DNA of 39,185 nt from CAZIBG01 sp964536985 (GTDB lineage: Bacteria > Patescibacteriota > Saccharimonadia > Saccharimonadales > AWTP1-31): contig CAZIBG010000006.1 in assembly GCA_964536985.1 (NCBI GenBank), positions 1-39,185 on the forward strand, in the 5' to 3' direction. Positions 25,146-33,895 of this stretch are shown here, piece after piece; position 1 is the stretch's first letter, and each line of letters begins with the position of its first letter. The position numbers and the translations under genes are program-made. The notes under the pieces are model-generated. The model saw nothing but the letters and a program-made list of their open reading frames with translations. It made no database searches and was not told where the DNA came from.

Positions 25146-28100
25146 ATGAAAAAAGAAGTACTCAAACAACTTATTACAAAGCCTACTAGACGCATGCGCA
25201 TGCTTATTGCCAGCGGCGTACTAGTTATAGCTGTCAGCAGTTTTGCCTATTATGTTGGCGTGGTTTCACCTTCACTTGCCCGAGCATTCAGCGGTACAGG
25301 ATATGGAACATACGATGAGCCATTTCAAATTTCAACCTGTGATCAGCTCCAGGAGATGAAAAATAATACCACTAGTTATTTCGTACTCATGCAAGATGTA
25401 GACTGCAGCGCAACAGCTACCCAGAACGACGGTAAAGGTTTCGAACCAATTCGTAATTTCACGGGTGAATTTGATGGCCGGGGATTCGCCATATGGGATC
25501 TATATATAAATCGACCAAATGATCTTGACGCAGGGTTATTCGCATTTGTGCCCGGCAGCGCAATTCTTAGGAACGTTTGGTTCGAGAAGAGCCCTATCAA
25601 CGCCAACCGCGTGGATATCACCACTCGAGGTAATGGTGGTGCTTTGGCGGCAATAGTAGACGGCGGTAAGATAAGCAATGTTCACAGTAAATTAAACATT
25701 AATACTAAGGCCAAGAGCGAGCAAGGCCAGGGTGGCAATGCTATGATCGGTGGCGTGGTTGGTCTTCTTCGCGGCTCAATCGAGCATAGTTCAAGCTCCG
25801 GGAACATCACTATCGAAGCAAATAACCTAACGGGCAGATATATTGCTGCCGGTGGGCTTGTAGGACGAATTGATGACCATGAAAAGAATAATTCATATAT
25901 AACAATAGGGGATTCTTTTGCGACCGGTAAGGTAACGATTGAGTCAGAGACTACTCCAGCTGGCGGGCAATGTGGTGGACTTGTGGGGATGATGGAAGCC
26001 GGCAGGCCAGGTAACCAACTTATTACCAGGGCTTCCTACTCAACTGGAGAAATTAGCTGTGTAAGTCCTACTAACAGTATTGTCATCGGAGGATTTGTCG
26101 GAGCCCTATCACACGGCCCTAACTCTGACCGCACCATTGAGCTGAGCAGTAGTTTTAGTGTAAGCAAAGTTGTGGCAAACGTGCCCCAGGACGCCAAGGG
26201 TTTCTTTGGTTCGTACTCTAAGGACCCTAGTTCCGAGGCAGCGGGAGACACTGACTTTTCCGGGGATGCATTTGATGCAACATTGTCGCAAACTTCATCA
26301 TGCGGTAACGCAAATGGAAATGTTTCGCAGTGCCAGATAATCAATCTAGATAATAGTCAGCCAGATTATTTTACTAATGCTAATACCGCTGGCTTTTTCG
26401 ATACCTGGGAACAGGAGAACAATTGGCAGGTCGGGTCTTCCTACCCGACCCATAAGGATTGGGCGGTAAAAACCAAGTCGCCAACCAACCTTTCCGTGCA
26501 ACGTGATAATGATAACTTTAACGTTTCTTGGACCGCTCCATCTGGCGACGGTATTCGCACCAAGGGCATTCAGGACTATCAGATCATGTATCAGAAGCAG
26601 AATGGTAATTACGGGAGTAACGGTAATGACTGGGGCTCTGTAACGCTTGTTGACACTGAACCGGACGGTACTCATACCTTGACGGGATTAGATTCACCTG
26701 CAAAATATCGTTTTAGCATACGTGCGCGTTTTGTTTCAGGCGATAATCCAAATCAGTATAAGTACGGCTTGCTCTCCGACCCGTATATCTTTTCTACTGG
26801 TATGCCAGCAACTGCACCGTTGAATATTGCCGTCCAGCCACAGCCAAAATTTGCTCGGGTGTCGTGGGATGCTTTGTCTGGGGCGACTATTTATAATACG
26901 GAGTATCGTATGGCTGGTGAGGCAAATTGGCAACAAGTACCAGACCAGACTCTGAATACTGACGAGAATCAGACACCGCCTACACAATTTGATGTCGGCC
27001 TTCGCGGCCTAAGTCCTGAGGTAAATTACGAAGTGCGTGTGCGTGCTGCAAATGCCGGAGGTCCAGGGCCATGGAGCGACCCCGTTGCCTTTACTACACC
27101 CGCGCAGCAACGCTACAACATCTCGACATGTCAACAGTTGCAGGATATCCAAAATGACCTGATGGGTATTTATACTTTGACAAAGAATATTGACTGTACT
27201 GACTTCGATTTTCAGAGCATTGGTATCCTTAGTCAAGACGCAGATGCAGCACCATTTATGGGCGAGCTGCAGGGTGGCGGCTTTACAATAAGTAATCTGA
27301 CCATCATAGAGGAACTACAGACAGATGGCCCGACATCCGACTTCCGATCGGTCGGTCTCTTTAGTACTACCTACCGCGCAACTATTAAAAATGTGACACT
27401 CGCCAACAGTGCTATTGTGGCTAACTACGTACTTAATGAGGATGTCGATTCCGATCAGAATGGACTGCCTGACGCGCCGGAAATAGCTTTCGAAGACATT
27501 GATTTACCTAATAGAGTACCGCGCTCAATTGAAGGTGTGAGTGATCAGGCAACTGATACCTTTACCTCGGCTAGTGAAGTACTCGGAGATATCTCGCCGA
27601 ACTTTGCTATCGATACCTACGGAAAGATGGCCAAAGTTGCAGCTGGTGGCGTTGTCGGTATGTCGATCGGTAAGGGAGACTACTCAAATATTCGAACCGT
27701 AAATACGGCAGTTCGTGGTGGCCTAGCTGGTGGCGTATTTGGACTGGTTCTTCCAATTGACATGCAGGGCGCATCGTCGTTAATTACTGGTGGAACCGTC
27801 GACCTAGAGACTGGAATGGTGCTCGACAGTATTCATTCGGACGGTCTAGTGGTGGGTCACATATCTGGTGGTTTGGTTGGGGCCGCTATTTCACCGATTG
27901 GCAATGCCATCGGTCAGCCAACAGCGCTAACCATGCAGAATAGTAGCTCTTCGAGCGAAACACAAGGAAATATTGCTGGCGGATTATTTGGGGTCACACT
28001 CGATACCTCCCTTGCAAATGCTACACTTAGAGTCTTTTCATTAGGAGACAACGCACCAGAAAATGAAATCGCAGCCAGTATTACTGAGGGCGTCCGTTAT

Positions 28101-31100
28101 TCTATGAACAATCAGGGTATCGTTATCAACGCTTCCCAAAGTACGGGGCTCGTCAGTGCCTGTGAATCACTATCAGGAATCAGGATCGCTTCGTTAGGCG
28201 GAATGATCGGTATCTCTACCGGAACACTGATCAATAACTCGACCTCTTCTTCTCCTATCCGAAATTGTTCTAGTACTCCTTCAAACTGGGGTGTCTATGG
28301 GGGCGCTATGGGTGGTCTTGGCGGAATTATGATTTCTTCCCGTGTTATTAATAGCTCAAGTTCTGGTACAATCACCGCCGTCGAGAATGACACGGTTGGG
28401 CAATCTTCGGTAGTTAACATGTACGTTGGTGCTGTTGGCGGTATAGCCGGAGCCTATATTGCCACAGATGAAGATGCCGATGGTCAATACATGATCAATA
28501 ACAGTAATAGCTCTGGTGCAATTAGTCTTGATTCCAAAGAGAGCTTTGTCGGCACGACGGGCGGATTATTAGGGATATTTATAGGCTCTGGAACTATTCA
28601 GAATTCCTATAGTAGCTCCAACATTACACAACACCTGACAGATAGATTTATCGCAGGTGGGTCATTTGCTGGAGGACTGGTCGGTACGAGTCTCAGCGTA
28701 GATGCTTCGTTTGCATACAATACCGCAGCTAGCTGGCCAGCCACTGGACAAATTACTCATGCACTTGTGATTAATGATTCCCATGCCTCGGGAAATATAG
28801 GAGTTCAGAAGGATGCTGGTGGCGGACATCTGGCCGTTGGTGGCGGTTTGATGGGGTTGATGATCGGACAGGGTAGTATTACTAACTCCTATGCAACGGG
28901 TAACGTAACGGGCGGATTACCTGATGGTCTGTCCCTCGGAGGCGATATTACATCACCAAGGAGTATCTTGACAGGCAACAGCACTAGTAGCGGTGCAACA
29001 AAATATGGAGCCGCTATATCTGGCGGACTAGTTGGCGCTACCCTTGGTATAGATGTTCCAAGAATACTTAGCAGGGTTCTTACGGGCACTACCGGCACAG
29101 TACTAGCAGATATCTCTGGTGGCGGAATAACACTCAATAACACCCATGCATCAGGTAGTGTTAAGGGTAATGTTGCAGGCGGTCTGGTAGGATCTGCCGA
29201 CCTAAAGACTGCAATCAATAAGTCATATGCAGAAGGTAATGTTGATGGTGCTATCGTTGGCGGAATTGTTGGCCAAGCAGGTTTTCTGCAGACCTTCGCT
29301 ACTGCTGGGGGCATATCTGCCTTCACCATACTGGTCGGCGGGGACGTAGGGCCTGCGGCATCAGCCGAACTGAAGGAAGCACTGTATGCCTACGCTGGAT
29401 TTACGGACATTGCAGTATTAGCCGTTGGGCCGGTAACCATCTCAAATACCTATTCAACAGGTAATGTCACGGCGATCCCGGGACTTGCGGATGCAGTTAT
29501 TACTTCAGAAAATCAACAAGTGCCTATTGATTCGATCCGCCTCCCAGCTACGGCTGGAGGTATCGCCGGTTTGTTCATGTCACCAGCTGGCCAGATAACA
29601 GATTCCTATGCTGCCGGCAATCTCACGGTCAAGGCCGATCAGCAGGTGGTTGATCGTCCCGCAACCCAATCCGGACAGAACGTTACTTTTGGCAAAATAC
29701 CGAGTATGGCCGGTGGAATTGTAGGTTTGAATATTGCCTTGGCATTACCGAGCACCGAAAAAATCATGCGCGATAGCTTAAGTACTGTGCCGAACACTAG
29801 CCCCAAGGCAACCGACTATTTGACTGACAGCAATCAGGTGATAAAGAATGTCTTCTCGGTATCCAAGATGAGCCTAGAAAGCGAGACGTTATCTGGCGGA
29901 TCGATTGGCGTGTTCCTTTCGCCGATTCATGCTGTAGACGCCTTCGTGATTGGCCATCAAACAACCGCTGCAGAGACTTCTAAGATATACGATATTTCAA
30001 ATGTTTACCTAGACAAGTCTAAGATTAGCGTCGCTAATTGCAATGGGCCAAACAAAACCGTCTATGATATCGCTAAACCAATTGTTCTCGGTACTTCAGT
30101 AAAGGATGGTTCGGGAAAAGAGTTGATATCCGGCGGCAAGACTGAGGACAATGAAGTGATTCCGCTCCGAGACATTCTCTCTTCCGAGGAAACGGAGCAA
30201 CAGCTTCTTGATGCGCCAATCGTAGTGCATAACGATGAAGGCGATGTTACCTTCGAAAGCACCCCGCGACAGGTTAACGAAATGGTGAGTAACATTATTA
30301 ATATCCCTACTGCCTGTGACTATGTAAACGGCAACAATGACCAGCAACGTTACTTCGTCCAGAACAGCATCAATACCCCTATGAACCAGTGGAACTTCAA
30401 CTCCGTCTGGAAGGTAGTTAAGAATGATTATCCAAAGTTTGTAGCCGGCATTGAAACTGACGTTCCGAACGATGGCGGTCCGAGCGTACCTACTACTCCA
30501 ACGGGTACGGGAACAAATACTCGCAATCCTGCCACTCCCGCTCCGGTTACCCCAGAAACACGCCAGCTCATTAAGAATACTGGCAGCCGTGTGGCACAAA
30601 AGCTTGGCTTCAACCGTAACCCAGAGCAGGTCAAGGGACTTAAGGCCATACTGGCTCGTGTACCAGTCTTCTTGGCCAAGAGTATACCTTATTCACTCAT
30701 CCTGATTCTCTTGATTTTCGCATCCATGTATTCCTATCAGGCACTCCGCGAGTACCGTCAGCTCAGCGAATATCACAAGAGTATCCTGAGAATCACCAAC
30801 ACCAAAGAGTCAATCGATAACTATCTGGCGATTACCACGCACTATCTAAATACCCCCGTAGCTATTATGAGTGGAGCAGTTGAGCTCTTAACATCGCTCA
30901 AGAAGATATCGGCTACAAAGTCTGCAAGCCTTCAGGCCAAGATTAAGAAGTTTGCTGATGCTTCTGCAGGACTGCTTACTGCCAACCAGGTTTCTAACGC
31001 CCAATCTGCGAATGATGAGAAGCTTATCAAGCACGAACAACCAAGCCCATACAAAGCTAAAGCTGTCTGGGTGCCTGCCGTGATCGCTCTTGGATTGATT

Positions 31101-31982
31101 ATCCTAGCCAACGCCCTGTTCATCTACGCCGACGTCTTTAACCGTTCTCCATACCGCATCGTAGTCGAACTAACGCTGTACGTCCTTGGCGTGTTCCTTG
31201 TAGGACTAGCATACCGTTACCGTAACTTCATGACTATTACTAAGGAAGTTGCCAAGCGACAACTAGCTATGGAATCACAACTGTATAAGAAGCGTGAAGC
31301 CTTCATCCCTGATGCTATCAAGCTTGTTGCCGAGCACTTCGAGAACATCCAGATTGCCGGCGATTCACTCAAGAAAGTCCCCGAAGCCAAACTATTCTTC
31401 AACGGACTAGGTATGCTAGAAGGCATCAAGGATGGACTGGTCGGACTTAAGAAGTTTGCTAGCTTCGAAGGGGATCCACCACTGTTCGACGTCACAACCT
31501 ATATTCAGAAGGCTATTCACGAGCTAAATTCCAGCTCGGCTGATAAGAAGCTAAGCTTTGACGCTAAGGTTAGTCCCGGGCTCCTTACCCGCATCCAGCC
31601 AGAAGAGATCAAGCAGCTCGTTGACTCAATCCTTGGCAATGCCGTTAAGTTTAGTAAAGAAGGCGGCCATATCGAAGTTCAGGCTTACCGACGATTCAAC
31701 CAGTTAGTCATGTCGGTTAGTGACGACGGTGTAGGAATTTCTGAGCAGAAGCTCCCAAGCTTACTCAAGCCGTTCTCGCGTGCAACTGGTGCCGAAGAAT
31801 ACAACTATGAAGGTCTTGGACTCGGCCTGTACACCGACAAGGTCATCATCGAGCGCATGGGCGGAACCATTAGTATCCGTAGTAAACTCGGCGAAGGAAC
31901 GGTAGTCACTGTCACAATCCCAATGCACCGCGAGGTCGAAGCACTTGCTCCAGTCCTCATCACTCCTCAAGTCTCCGCCTAA
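25146..31982 (+). CDS. Giant GLUG/FN3 surface receptor with histidine-kinase-like module (2278 aa)
   Basis: Domains in order: an N-terminal signal-anchor (about 18-38); a first GLUG block opening with FQISTCDQLQ and containing AGGLVG and CGGLVG units; two FN3 domains (about 444-552 and 553-653); a second, longer GLUG block opening NISTCQQLQ with about a dozen units of the GG[LIV]xG ... NSxSxG type (to about 1500); a linker rich in Pro/Thr; and a membrane helix (about 1846-1864). The inner part repeats the plan of the 11399 protein: H-box-like THYLNTP with His1899, two helices (about 1975-1998 and 2002-2025), a second helical segment, then HATPase_c with GNAVKF (Asn2165), DDGVGI (2193-2198), LKPFSRAT and GLGLGL. 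It is probably an adhesin and signal receptor in one chain. Tyr replaces the usual Glu after the His. The stop is 5 bases before the assembly gap. Confidence 0.85.
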   Translation: MKKEVLKQLITKPTRRMRMLIASGVLVIAVSSFAYYVGVVSPSLARAFSGTGYGTYDEPFQISTCDQLQEMKNNTTSYFVLMQDVDCSATATQNDGKGFEPIRNFTGEFDGRGFAIWDLYINRPNDLDAGLFAFVPGSAILRNVWFEKSPINANRVDITTRGNGGALAAIVDGGKISNVHSKLNINTKAKSEQGQGGNAMIGGVVGLLRGSIEHSSSSGNITIEANNLTGRYIAAGGLVGRIDDHEKNNSYITIGDSFATGKVTIESETTPAGGQCGGLVGMMEAGRPGNQLITRASYSTGEISCVSPTNSIVIGGFVGALSHGPNSDRTIELSSSFSVSKVVANVPQDAKGFFGSYSKDPSSEAAGDTDFSGDAFDATLSQTSSCGNANGNVSQCQIINLDNSQPDYFTNANTAGFFDTWEQENNWQVGSSYPTHKDWAVKTKSPTNLSVQRDNDNFNVSWTAPSGDGIRTKGIQDYQIMYQKQNGNYGSNGNDWGSVTLVDTEPDGTHTLTGLDSPAKYRFSIRARFVSGDNPNQYKYGLLSDPYIFSTGMPATAPLNIAVQPQPKFARVSWDALSGATIYNTEYRMAGEANWQQVPDQTLNTDENQTPPTQFDVGLRGLSPEVNYEVRVRAANAGGPGPWSDPVAFTTPAQQRYNISTCQQLQDIQNDLMGIYTLTKNIDCTDFDFQSIGILSQDADAAPFMGELQGGGFTISNLTIIEELQTDGPTSDFRSVGLFSTTYRATIKNVTLANSAIVANYVLNEDVDSDQNGLPDAPEIAFEDIDLPNRVPRSIEGVSDQATDTFTSASEVLGDISPNFAIDTYGKMAKVAAGGVVGMSIGKGDYSNIRTVNTAVRGGLAGGVFGLVLPIDMQGASSLITGGTVDLETGMVLDSIHSDGLVVGHISGGLVGAAISPIGNAIGQPTALTMQNSSSSSETQGNIAGGLFGVTLDTSLANATLRVFSLGDNAPENEIAASITEGVRYSMNNQGIVINASQSTGLVSACESLSGIRIASLGGMIGISTGTLINNSTSSSPIRNCSSTPSNWGVYGGAMGGLGGIMISSRVINSSSSGTITAVENDTVGQSSVVNMYVGAVGGIAGAYIATDEDADGQYMINNSNSSGAISLDSKESFVGTTGGLLGIFIGSGTIQNSYSSSNITQHLTDRFIAGGSFAGGLVGTSLSVDASFAYNTAASWPATGQITHALVINDSHASGNIGVQKDAGGGHLAVGGGLMGLMIGQGSITNSYATGNVTGGLPDGLSLGGDITSPRSILTGNSTSSGATKYGAAISGGLVGATLGIDVPRILSRVLTGTTGTVLADISGGGITLNNTHASGSVKGNVAGGLVGSADLKTAINKSYAEGNVDGAIVGGIVGQAGFLQTFATAGGISAFTILVGGDVGPAASAELKEALYAYAGFTDIAVLAVGPVTISNTYSTGNVTAIPGLADAVITSENQQVPIDSIRLPATAGGIAGLFMSPAGQITDSYAAGNLTVKADQQVVDRPATQSGQNVTFGKIPSMAGGIVGLNIALALPSTEKIMRDSLSTVPNTSPKATDYLTDSNQVIKNVFSVSKMSLESETLSGGSIGVFLSPIHAVDAFVIGHQTTAAETSKIYDISNVYLDKSKISVANCNGPNKTVYDIAKPIVLGTSVKDGSGKELISGGKTEDNEVIPLRDILSSEETEQQLLDAPIVVHNDEGDVTFESTPRQVNEMVSNIINIPTACDYVNGNNDQQRYFVQNSINTPMNQWNFNSVWKVVKNDYPKFVAGIETDVPNDGGPSVPTTPTGTGTNTRNPATPAPVTPETRQLIKNTGSRVAQKLGFNRNPEQVKGLKAILARVPVFLAKSIPYSLILILLIFASMYSYQALREYRQLSEYHKSILRITNTKESIDNYLAITTHYLNTPVAIMSGAVELLTSLKKISATKSASLQAKIKKFADASAGLLTANQVSNAQSANDEKLIKHEQPSPYKAKAVWVPAVIALGLIILANALFIYADVFNRSPYRIVVELTLYVLGVFLVGLAYRYRNFMTITKEVAKRQLAMESQLYKKREAFIPDAIKLVAEHFENIQIAGDSLKKVPEAKLFFNGLGMLEGIKDGLVGLKKFASFEGDPPLFDVTTYIQKAIHELNSSSADKKLSFDAKVSPGLLTRIQPEEIKQLVDSILGNAVKFSKEGGHIEVQAYRRFNQLVMSVSDDGVGISEQKLPSLLKPFSRATGAEEYNYEGLGLGLYTDKVIIERMGGTISIRSKLGEGTVVTVTIPMHREVEALAPVLITPQVSA

Positions 31983-31987
31983 CCCTA

Positions 31988-32087
31988 NNNNNNNNNNNNN
32001 NNNNNNNNNNNNNNNNNNNNNNNNNNNNNNNNNNNNNNNNNNNNNNNNNNNNNNNNNNNNNNNNNNNNNNNNNNNNNNNNNNNNNNN
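31988..32087. other. Assembly gap (100 N)
   Basis: Exactly 100 N, the usual placeholder for a gap of unknown size. The distance between the receptor gene and bcp, and even their adjacency, therefore rests on scaffolding. The end of bcp lies in or just before the gap. Confidence 0.98.
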
Positions 32088-32547
32088 TATCTTGGAGTTC
32101 GAGTAAGTCTGCCAAGATCTCGGTGGCGTGAGTGCTAGGGTTAACACCTAGATATTCTTTGACGATGATTCCACGAGGGTCAATTAGGTAGGTGTTGCGA
32201 AGTATTCCTTCGAATTCACGTCCCATAAACTTTTTCTGCCCCCATGCGCCGTAGGCTTTGATGGTAACTGCTTCTGGGTCACTCAACAGGGTAAAGTTGA
32301 GGTCATGCTTGGCGATAAAGCTAGCATGCTTGCGGACGGAGTCTTTGCTAATGCCAACTACAGCCGCATTACCGATTGCCGCTAACTGATCGCGTGCATC
32401 ACGGAAGTTGCAGGCTTCTTTGGTGCAACCTGGTGTGTCGTCTTTTGGATAAAAATAGAGTACCAGCCAGCCGCCCGCATAGTCCTTTAGCGTGCGGACT
32501 GTGCCTGTTTGGTCGGGTAGTGAAAAGTTTGGTGCTTGACGGTTCAT
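32088..32547 (-). CDS. bcp: Thioredoxin-dependent peroxiredoxin Bcp (3' end in gap)
   Basis: Bcp/PrxQ peroxiredoxins reduce hydrogen peroxide and organic peroxides using thioredoxin. The readable 153 residues start MNRQAPNFSLPDQTG and hold the catalytic site PKDDTPGCTKEAC, with peroxidatic Cys41 and the resolving Cys46 five residues later, as in atypical 2-Cys PrxQ. Later family motifs are GISKDS, the FTLLSDPE segment and RNTYLIDPRG. The family is about 150-160 residues long, so only a few C-terminal codons should be lost in the N gap. The gene is divergent from the kinase-like gene. Its own promoter is not clear. The protein is cytoplasmic and protects against oxidative stress. Confidence 0.93.
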
Positions 32548-32565
32548 AATGAGTTCCAGTACTAT
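32536..32565 (+). promoter_or_regulatory. Promoter that decides the guanylate-kinase-like start
   Basis: TTGACG (32536-32541), an 18-bp spacer and TACTAT (32560-32565) predict a start near 32572. That is downstream of the in-frame ATG 32549 but upstream of ATG 32585, so the latter is the likely start. Confidence 0.55.
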
Positions 32566-32584
32566 TACTTCTTACAACTATACT

Positions 32585-33298
32585 ATGTTTGAACTTAAAC
32601 ACTTAGACGAATTCAGGCAGAGTTTAGCCGACTATCAAATGTCGGACGAGGCCAAGCGGCTTGTAGAAAGTGTTCCATACGTTGGTTTGACTGCCATAAC
32701 GTCCTCCGGCCGCAACACTATAATCCGGGAATTACAGAAAACAGGGAAGTTCTATTTTATCGTTTCCGACACCACTCGACCGCCACGTGCCAATAACGGT
32801 GTTATGGAACAAAACGGGGTTGAATATTGGTTCCGTACCGAAGAAGAAGTACTGGCCGATATACAGGATGGTCGCTACATCGAAGCTGCCATCATCCATA
32901 ACCAGCAGGTTTCTGGACAGAGTATCCGAGAGTTAGAGATTGCTCGTGATAAAAAACTGATCGCCATCAACGAATTCGAAGTCCAAGGCGTCGACAATAT
33001 CCTAGCAGTTAGTCAAAATCTTATTCCGATCTTTGTTTTGCCACCAAGTTATGAAGAATGGATACGACGCTGGACTAAGCGTGGTGAGATAAGTGATCAG
33101 GAGCGACAACGCCGAATAGCGAGTGCCCGAATGGAACTGACAATGGCGCTCAAGAAGGGCTATTATCACTTCTTGGTTAACGATGATCTAGACAAAGCAG
33201 TCAGCGGTATTCAGAAAATAATCGCCGGCCAAATCGACCCCAAACACGAAGAAACGGGCAAGCAAGTCGCTCGCGAAATATTGCAAAAAATCTCATAA
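32585..33298 (+). CDS. Guanylate-kinase-like protein with degenerate P-loop
   Basis: The 237-residue protein has the guanylate kinase fold pattern: DTTRPPR (62-68, GMP-binding), the NGVEYWF segment, then AIIHNQQVSGQ, INEFEVQGVDNI, IFVLPPSYEEWIRR and RIASARMEL. The nucleotide-binding loop is eroded: where true kinases have GPSGxGKST, this protein has AITSSGRNT (37-45), losing the first Gly, the P-loop Lys (Arg43) and the Ser. It also has about 30 extra N-terminal residues. Either it uses a changed loop and is the cell's GMP kinase, or it is a non-catalytic relative. A frame from ATG 32549 would add 12 residues but starts before the predicted transcript. It stands next to bcp (divergent) and before an unknown gene. 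Confidence 0.75.
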   Translation: MFELKHLDEFRQSLADYQMSDEAKRLVESVPYVGLTAITSSGRNTIIRELQKTGKFYFIVSDTTRPPRANNGVMEQNGVEYWFRTEEEVLADIQDGRYIEAAIIHNQQVSGQSIRELEIARDKKLIAINEFEVQGVDNILAVSQNLIPIFVLPPSYEEWIRRWTKRGEISDQERQRRIASARMELTMALKKGYYHFLVNDDLDKAVSGIQKIIAGQIDPKHEETGKQVAREILQKIS

Positions 33299-33309
33299 TA
33301 GTTTATGAT
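33281..33309 (+). promoter_or_regulatory. Promoter of the 178-residue unknown gene
   Basis: TTGCAA, a 17-bp spacer and TATGAT lie 9 bases before ATG 33319, giving a leader of about 3 bases. The -35 is inside the end of the upstream gene. Confidence 0.55.
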
Positions 33310-33318
33310 TAATATTTT

Positions 33319-33855
33319 ATGAGTGAAATGACCACTGCAAATGCCCCGGGATCCGTAACCGAGCGCCAGCCTATTGTGCTTGGTTCTGGTCCTGTCGAAA
33401 AACTTTTAGAGTTATACTGTGCCGCCGAGTATCGGGTGATCAGTATCTTTGAGCGACGTCGTGCGGCGCGACAGGAGCGAATTGACGCCGCCTATGCAAC
33501 GCTACGCACTACTGTTGGCCTATACGATTACGTATCTAGGCAAGGCTTTACTATGGGTTCAGGCAATGACATGTTTGATGCCTCTGTATACCAAAGAACT
33601 GGTGTAGACGAGGGCTTGGACGTAGTCCTGCTTTCTAGAAAGCCATCTCAAGCTGATGCGCCCGAATCTTCCATAATCGGAGCTAAACAGACGAGAATAC
33701 TTTGTAATCCCGATGGGCCATATTTTATAGAAGATGGTCGATGCGTAACCTATGGTGCGGCCGGAATTTGCGGCAAACTTGAACAAGCCGAACATGCCCT
33801 CCGCGTAGCACTCCAGAAATCGGCTCGCGTGCATCCTCCAACTTCAGCAGTTTAG
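33319..33855 (+). CDS. Hypothetical cytoplasmic protein
   Basis: I do not recognise this 178-residue protein. It has no signal peptide or membrane helix. The middle is Arg-rich and probably helical (VISIFERRRAARQERIDAAYATLRTTV), followed by a mixed region with a short variable stretch (SRKPSQADAPESS). The C-terminal part has ILCNPDGPYFIEDGRCVTYGAAGICGKL, whose spaced cysteines and glycines look like a small beta domain. A clean promoter lies just upstream and hrcA follows after 40 bases with its own promoter. It may be a lineage-specific gene. The real-gene call rests on length, promoter and tight packing. Confidence 0.65.
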   Translation: MSEMTTANAPGSVTERQPIVLGSGPVEKLLELYCAAEYRVISIFERRRAARQERIDAAYATLRTTVGLYDYVSRQGFTMGSGNDMFDASVYQRTGVDEGLDVVLLSRKPSQADAPESSIIGAKQTRILCNPDGPYFIEDGRCVTYGAAGICGKLEQAEHALRVALQKSARVHPPTSAV

Positions 33856-33859
33856 TCAC

Positions 33860-33889
33860 TTGGCACTCTTGCTACCTTAGTGCTAAAAT
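33860..33889 (+). promoter_or_regulatory. CIRCE-like operator over the hrcA promoter
   Basis: TTGGCACTC (33860-33868), 9 bases, then TAGTGCTAA (33878-33886) match the CIRCE consensus TTAGCACTC-N9-GAGTGCTAA at 16 of 18 positions. The left arm contains the -35 (TTGGCA) and the right arm overlaps the extended -10 (TGC-TAAAAT, 33884-33889), with an 18-bp spacer. HrcA binding would block the polymerase. The -10 ends six bases before the hrcA ATG, so the mRNA is leaderless. Confidence 0.88.
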
Positions 33890-33895
33890 AGAGTC

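Noticed and set aside
26429..26450. Perfect 8-bp hairpin GGTCGGGT / ACCCGACC with 6-base loop
   Set aside because: It lies inside the receptor 2 coding frame and is not followed by a T-tract. A structural role cannot be excluded, but chance in a coding sequence is enough.
28889..29329. 146-codon Pro-rich minus-strand frame
   Set aside because: Its Pro/Ala-rich translation is the reverse complement of Gly-rich GLUG repeats, a known shadow effect.
30096..30599. 167-codon minus-strand frame inside receptor 2
   Set aside because: It is antisense to the continuous receptor frame, and its translation shows no domain or promoter.
32549..32584. Upstream in-frame ATG for the guanylate-kinase-like gene
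   Set aside because: The predicted transcript begins near 32572, and the added residues (MSSSTITSYNYT) look like translated promoter sequence.
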